DNA from: CAZQKW01 sp964594075
GTDB lineage: Bacteria > Desulfobacterota > WTBG01 > CAIYCZ01
Assembly (NCBI GenBank): GCA_964594075.1
Contig: CAZQKW010000005.1
Coordinates: forward strand, 54,352 to 118,351
Length of the DNA: 64,000 nt
Direction: 5' to 3'
Below are positions 60,460 to 64,000 of this stretch, piece after piece. The notes under the pieces are model-generated. The model did not search any database and was not told the origin of the DNA. It was given only the letters and a program-made list of their open reading frames with translations. Both the position numbers and the translations under genes were made by a program. Numbering within the stretch: position 1 is the stretch's first letter; the number at the start of each line of letters is the position of its first letter.

Positions 60460-61617
60460 ATGGAAAACGCCGTCACCATACTCTATCTTATTACCAGCAC
60501 TAATGTTGGTGGCACTGAAAAAGCACTCCTGGAATTAATAAGACGGATTGACAGAAAGAGGTTTAAGATTTATGTCTGTTCTGTAAAAAAGCCCGGAGCT
60601 TTTGCAAAAGCGTTTGCCGCTGAAGCTGACGGATTTTATTCTCTTATGCTCTCAGAGGACGGTGGTTTAGTGGCGATTGGTAATTTTATTATTGCCCTAG
60701 TTCGTCTTATTAAGCTCATTCGCATGGTCTCGCCGACCATACTGCACTGTTTGCTTTTTCGGGCAAATATTTTAGGCAGGTTTGCCGGACGCATCGCTCA
60801 AGTGCCGATAATCATATCATCTATTCGGGTCATTGAAAGCCAGCGCGTTAAGCAGCTTATTGACCGCTTTACTGCCCCGCTCACAACCCATTATCTGGCT
60901 GTTTCAAATGCAGTGCGAGACTATACCATTCAGCACGTGCGGATTAAACCATCAAAAATTGTCACGATATACAACGGAATTAACTGCATCAGGGAATTGC
61001 GAGAAACCCCATCGTTACGAACTATGCTTAACCTTGCCTCGAATGACGTGCTTCTGGGGGTTGTCGGACGGCTTCATAAACAGAAAGGACATATTGTTCT
61101 GCTTAACGCATTACCCATTATTCACAGCCGCGCAGCCCACACGCATGTGGTCTTCTGCGGAGCAGGGGATGAAAAAGAACGTCTTAAACAGGCAACAAAA
61201 AATTTAGGACTGGAAAAGCACGTCCACTTTTTAGGGTTAGTAGAGGATGCTTATCTGATGTTATCCCAGATGGACATTGTGATCGTGCCTTCGCTGTGGG
61301 AAGGTATGCCCAATGTAATTCTTGAAGCTATGGCGGCCGGCCGGCCGGTGGTAGCTTCACATATTGCGGGGATAGACGAGGTGGTGGTTGATGGCGTAAC
61401 AGGGCTCTTGTTCCGACCGGGCGATCCGCAGGCTCTTGCTGAAGCGATTCTCAAGCTTATAAATAATAAAATCCTTTTACGACAAATGGGCGGCGCGGCA
61501 TGTGAACGGGTTCAGCAGAAGTTTCAAATTAATGTAACAGTCAAGCAAACAGAAGATTATTATTGCCGGCTGCTAAACCGAAATCGCGCAGGGTGCTCTA
61601 ATGCCCAGGGTGGGTAA
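60460..61617 (+). CDS. Family 4 glycosyltransferase
   Basis: The 385-residue GT-B enzyme starts YLITSTNVGGTEKALLELI, the usual N-terminus of GT4 proteins with the GG loop. The C-terminal domain has VGRLHKQKGHIVLLNAL near residue 203, FCGAGDEKERLKQ, VIVPSLWEGMPNVILEAMAAGRPVVASHIAGIDEVV with the EGxxNxxLE type motif, and LLFRPGDPQALAEAIL. It belongs to the cluster with the asnB-like gene, the WecA-like gene and a second GT4, all plus strand and closely spaced. It probably adds one sugar to a lipid-linked glycan; donor and acceptor are unknown. Confidence 0.92.
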   Translation: MENAVTILYLITSTNVGGTEKALLELIRRIDRKRFKIYVCSVKKPGAFAKAFAAEADGFYSLMLSEDGGLVAIGNFIIALVRLIKLIRMVSPTILHCLLFRANILGRFAGRIAQVPIIISSIRVIESQRVKQLIDRFTAPLTTHYLAVSNAVRDYTIQHVRIKPSKIVTIYNGINCIRELRETPSLRTMLNLASNDVLLGVVGRLHKQKGHIVLLNALPIIHSRAAHTHVVFCGAGDEKERLKQATKNLGLEKHVHFLGLVEDAYLMLSQMDIVIVPSLWEGMPNVILEAMAAGRPVVASHIAGIDEVVVDGVTGLLFRPGDPQALAEAILKLINNKILLRQMGGAACERVQQKFQINVTVKQTEDYYCRLLNRNRAGCSNAQGG

Positions 61618-61675
61618 ATATTTTTTTCCACCTCGTTTTTACTGACACAATGACATGCACACATTCTTTTAAATA

Positions 61676-62680
61676 ATGTTTATGTGGATATATCTTTTTG
61701 CTTTTATCCTTTCCTTGAGCCTTTCTTTATATATCACCCCTATCGTTCGCAAAGGGGCGCTTCTGTATGATATCGTCGATCGTCCCGATGGCAAGCTTAA
61801 AAATCAAAAACAGCCAGTCGCCTATCTCGGGGGAATTGCCGTGTATCTTGCGGTTTTAATGACCCTTGCGCTTACCTTTGATTTTAACAGAGAAATACTT
61901 GGCATTTTGCTTTCAGGAACCATTATTGTGATTCTTGGGATTATAGATGATTTTAAGGTACTGCCACCAAAAGTTAAATTTATAGGCCAGGCCATTGCCA
62001 TTTTCGTTTTGATAAAATCCGGCATTTACATCAAGCTTATTTTTCTTCCCCTTTGGCTGAACATCTTTCTTTCGTTTTTTTGGCTGATGATTATTACCAA
62101 TGCCTTCAATATTATAGATGTGATGGACGGTCTTGCTGCCGGTATCGGTTGTTTGATATCAATTATTCTTTTTGCCGTAGCTGTTATCAATCAACACGAA
62201 TTAATAGCAGTGCTCACGATTGCGCTTGCCGGGTCACTGCTTGGCTTTCTGCGCTACAACTTTGAGCCGGCAAAAATTTATCTGGGGGACACGGGGAGTC
62301 TTTTTATAGGCGTGATACTGGGGTCTCTATCAATGATCGGATCCTATACTGCGCATAATAGCGTAGCCTGTCTGTCTCCCCTTATCATCTTTGGTATTCC
62401 ACTCTTTGATACTGTTTTTGTAAGTTATATCCGCTGGCGGCGCGGTATTCCCATAATCTACGGAAGCCCTGACCACTTTGCCCTGCGACTCCGGAAATGG
62501 AGGTTTTCCACAGAACAGACGGTTATTTTGAGCTATGCAGCGAGCTTCATACTGGGCATAATAGCCATGATAATGGTTTTAGTGCCGTCAAATGTAGCTG
62601 CCCTGGGCATTATTTTCATCGTAATAATGGGAGGCCTCTTTGTGGCTATTTTTCTAAAAAAAATTAATATGTCGTTGTAA
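61676..62680 (+). CDS. Polyprenyl-phosphate N-acetylhexosaminyl-1-phosphate transferase (WecA/MraY-like)
   Basis: This 334-residue multi-pass membrane protein (about ten helices) has the glycosyltransferase 4 (MraY/WecA) pattern: the VRKGALLYDIVDRPDGKLKNQKQPVAYLGGIAVYLAV start, the catalytic GIIDDFK near residue 89, NAFNIIDVMDGLAAG near residue 141, YLGDTGSLFIGVILG near residue 201 and the C-terminal DTVFVSYIRWRRG with HFALRLR. It attaches the first sugar phosphate to undecaprenyl phosphate, the starting step of O-antigen or similar glycans. It is placed between two GT4 genes. Confidence 0.92.
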   Translation: MFMWIYLFAFILSLSLSLYITPIVRKGALLYDIVDRPDGKLKNQKQPVAYLGGIAVYLAVLMTLALTFDFNREILGILLSGTIIVILGIIDDFKVLPPKVKFIGQAIAIFVLIKSGIYIKLIFLPLWLNIFLSFFWLMIITNAFNIIDVMDGLAAGIGCLISIILFAVAVINQHELIAVLTIALAGSLLGFLRYNFEPAKIYLGDTGSLFIGVILGSLSMIGSYTAHNSVACLSPLIIFGIPLFDTVFVSYIRWRRGIPIIYGSPDHFALRLRKWRFSTEQTVILSYAASFILGIIAMIMVLVPSNVAALGIIFIVIMGGLFVAIFLKKINMSL

Positions 62681-62765
62681 AGCACGTTACGTGAAAAACA
62701 GCCAAATTGTTTCAGCACAACGTTTTTACCGGGCGATCACAGCACTCTGTTTTTAGTTACTCTCT

Positions 62766-63944
62766 ATGGCGCGCGCAAAAGTCATACATATTATAACAAA
62801 AATGGAACTGGGGGGAGCCCAACAAAACACCCTCTATACCGTCACGCATTTAGACAGCCAAAAATTTATTCCTTATCTCGTCACCGGGCGCGGCGGGGAA
62901 CTTTTTAACGAGGCGATTAACTTCAGAAACATCTTTATTGCAAAGGATCTGGTGCGAGAAATCAGGCCGCTTCAGGATGTCAAAGCTTTTTTCCAGATTT
63001 GTGAGTTTATAAAAAAAATTGCGGCACTGAACCCAGCATCTGCGCCGCTTATAGTCCATACCCATAGTTCCAAAGCTGGAATCCTGGGACGCTGGGCTGC
63101 ATGGTGGATGTCAATTCCAATCATCATTCATTCAATTCATGGATTTGGATTTCACGACTATCAACCGACCCTGATAAGAAATTTATTTATCTTCTTGGAA
63201 AAATTTACCGCGCTGGTTACTACAAAATTTATTGCGGTTTCTGCCGCTAACTGGCAAAAGGGCGTTGGTATTTCTCTGTTTCCACCTGAAAAGGCAGTTG
63301 TTATTCGCAGCGGGATTGACATTGCGCGCGTGCAAAACCCCCGTGTGTCGAGAACCGAGTTTCGGAAATCATTGGACATTCCAGAAACTGCACCTGTTGT
63401 TGCCATGATTGCTTGCCTCAAACCGCAAAAAGCGCCACTTGATTTCATTAGAGTATGCGCGCATGTTGCCCGGGAGATTCCGCACGCCTATTTTCTTGTG
63501 GTCGGCGATGGCGAGCTCCGTGAGGCAGTTGAACATGAAATAAAAGACCGAAAGCTTCAGCATCGCCTGTATCTTCTCGGGTGGCGAACCGATATTCCAG
63601 AAATTCTCAATGCCATTGATGTCCTCGTGTTAACTTCGCGCTGGGAAGGGCTTCCCCGCGTTTTCCCAGAGGCGATGGCAGCAGGCGTTCCGGTGGTGGC
63701 GACCAGAGTGGATGGAGCGCCAGAGGCTATCAAGGACGGCGTGAATGGATTTCTTTTTGCACCTGGCGATGTCACAGGTATCGCCCACCAAACGATAGCG
63801 TTGATAAAAAATCCGCTTCAACGAAGGAGCATGGGACGCCAGGGCTCTCAAATGGTAGAAGAGTTTGCCATAGAGCGGATGGTTCAGCAACAAGAGTCGC
63901 TGTACGATATGTTGCTGGCTGAATGCAAACCTGGCTTATCATAA
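62766..63944 (+). CDS. Family 4 glycosyltransferase (second)
   Basis: The 392-residue GT-B protein begins KVIHIITKMELGGAQQNTLYTVTHL, with the GGAQ loop of GT4. HTHSSKAGILGRWAAW, IHSIHGFGFHDY and the donor-binding region AVSAANWQKGVG follow. The C-terminal domain has MIACLKPQKAPLDFIRV near residue 215, VVGDGELREAVE and LTSRWEGLPRVFPEAMAAGVPVVATRVDGAPEAI with EGLPRVFPE. The start pattern resembles capsule and lipid-linked glycan enzymes. It is the last gene of the visible glycan cluster; the 56 bases to the right edge hold no gene start I can support. Confidence 0.92.
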   Translation: MARAKVIHIITKMELGGAQQNTLYTVTHLDSQKFIPYLVTGRGGELFNEAINFRNIFIAKDLVREIRPLQDVKAFFQICEFIKKIAALNPASAPLIVHTHSSKAGILGRWAAWWMSIPIIIHSIHGFGFHDYQPTLIRNLFIFLEKFTALVTTKFIAVSAANWQKGVGISLFPPEKAVVIRSGIDIARVQNPRVSRTEFRKSLDIPETAPVVAMIACLKPQKAPLDFIRVCAHVAREIPHAYFLVVGDGELREAVEHEIKDRKLQHRLYLLGWRTDIPEILNAIDVLVLTSRWEGLPRVFPEAMAAGVPVVATRVDGAPEAIKDGVNGFLFAPGDVTGIAHQTIALIKNPLQRRSMGRQGSQMVEEFAIERMVQQQESLYDMLLAECKPGLS

Positions 63945-64000
63945 TATGTAAGAAAGTCCAGCGTTATTTACAGTTTTTCGGGGAAAAAGTAAGCAATGAG

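Noticed and set aside
1..64000. CRISPR arrays, tRNA or rRNA genes and intact transposases
   Set aside because: I looked for regularly spaced direct repeats, T-arm patterns and transposase motifs and found none; a dedicated scan could still reveal a divergent tRNA.

Overview
The window reads as one chromosomal segment from a Gram-negative, probably anaerobic bacterium of balanced base composition. LptF and LptG (LPS export), MreB, LemA and TPM-type envelope proteins and a polyprenyl-phosphate sugar-phosphate transferase point to a diderm rod. EtfBA with an acyl-CoA dehydrogenase, a giant 2-hydroxyacyl-CoA dehydratase activase, an AMP-forming acyl-CoA synthetase, DUF3786 and PxxKW proteins, and an iron-sulfur NuoG/HoxU-like protein suit a fermentative or syntrophic anaerobe of the Desulfobacterota/Omnitrophota/Auribacterota kind. 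The phylum cannot be fixed from sequence alone. No tRNA, rRNA, CRISPR array or intact insertion sequence was found.

Layout. 1-4.3 kb: mreB (cut by the window edge), a PpiD-type foldase, a DUF1285 protein, proC. 4.3-6.6 kb: an accessory patch with a relic toxin-antitoxin pair, an orphan lipoprotein and two attC-like sites. 6.6-13.3 kb (minus strand): a GH130 phosphorylase coupled to a glycosyltransferase, an Hsp20, rimO and a PflX-like radical SAM gene. 13.4-17.1 kb: etfB-etfA-acyl-CoA dehydrogenase. 17.4-19.0 kb: four small genes. 19.6-27.1 kb: the origin-proximal type cluster rsmG-parS-parA-parB-gyrB-gyrA, without dnaA. 27.2-36.4 kb: gpsA, the activase, lptF, lptG, metK. 36.6-38.5 kb: a second Hsp20, PxxKW and DUF3786 proteins. 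38.6-47.2 kb: acyl-CoA synthetase and GT2, a ComEA-like protein, dut, asparaginase II, a lytic transglycosylase, an inositol-phosphatase family protein, an MgtC/DUF4010 membrane protein, a cytidylate-kinase-like protein. 47.4-51.9 kb: mutS2, archease, rtcB. 52-54.2 kb: lemA, a nucleotidyltransferase, a TPM protein. 54.5-58.2 kb: the iron-sulfur protein, ptsI, rsmI. 58.5-64 kb: a surface-glycan cluster (asnB-like, GT4, WecA/MraY-like, GT4).

The most unusual structure is outside the genes. A family of inverted-repeat elements of about 135-225 bp (17.1, 19.3, 20.3, 34.9 and 41.0 kb) sits just upstream of plus-strand genes. Two decayed toxin-antitoxin loci are visible; one lends its sequence to the ribosome-binding site of the ComEA-like gene. 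The 4.98-6.55 kb patch resembles a worn integron cassette cluster without integrase. The inositol-phosphatase gene appears to start at an AUA codon behind a perfect Shine-Dalgarno sequence.
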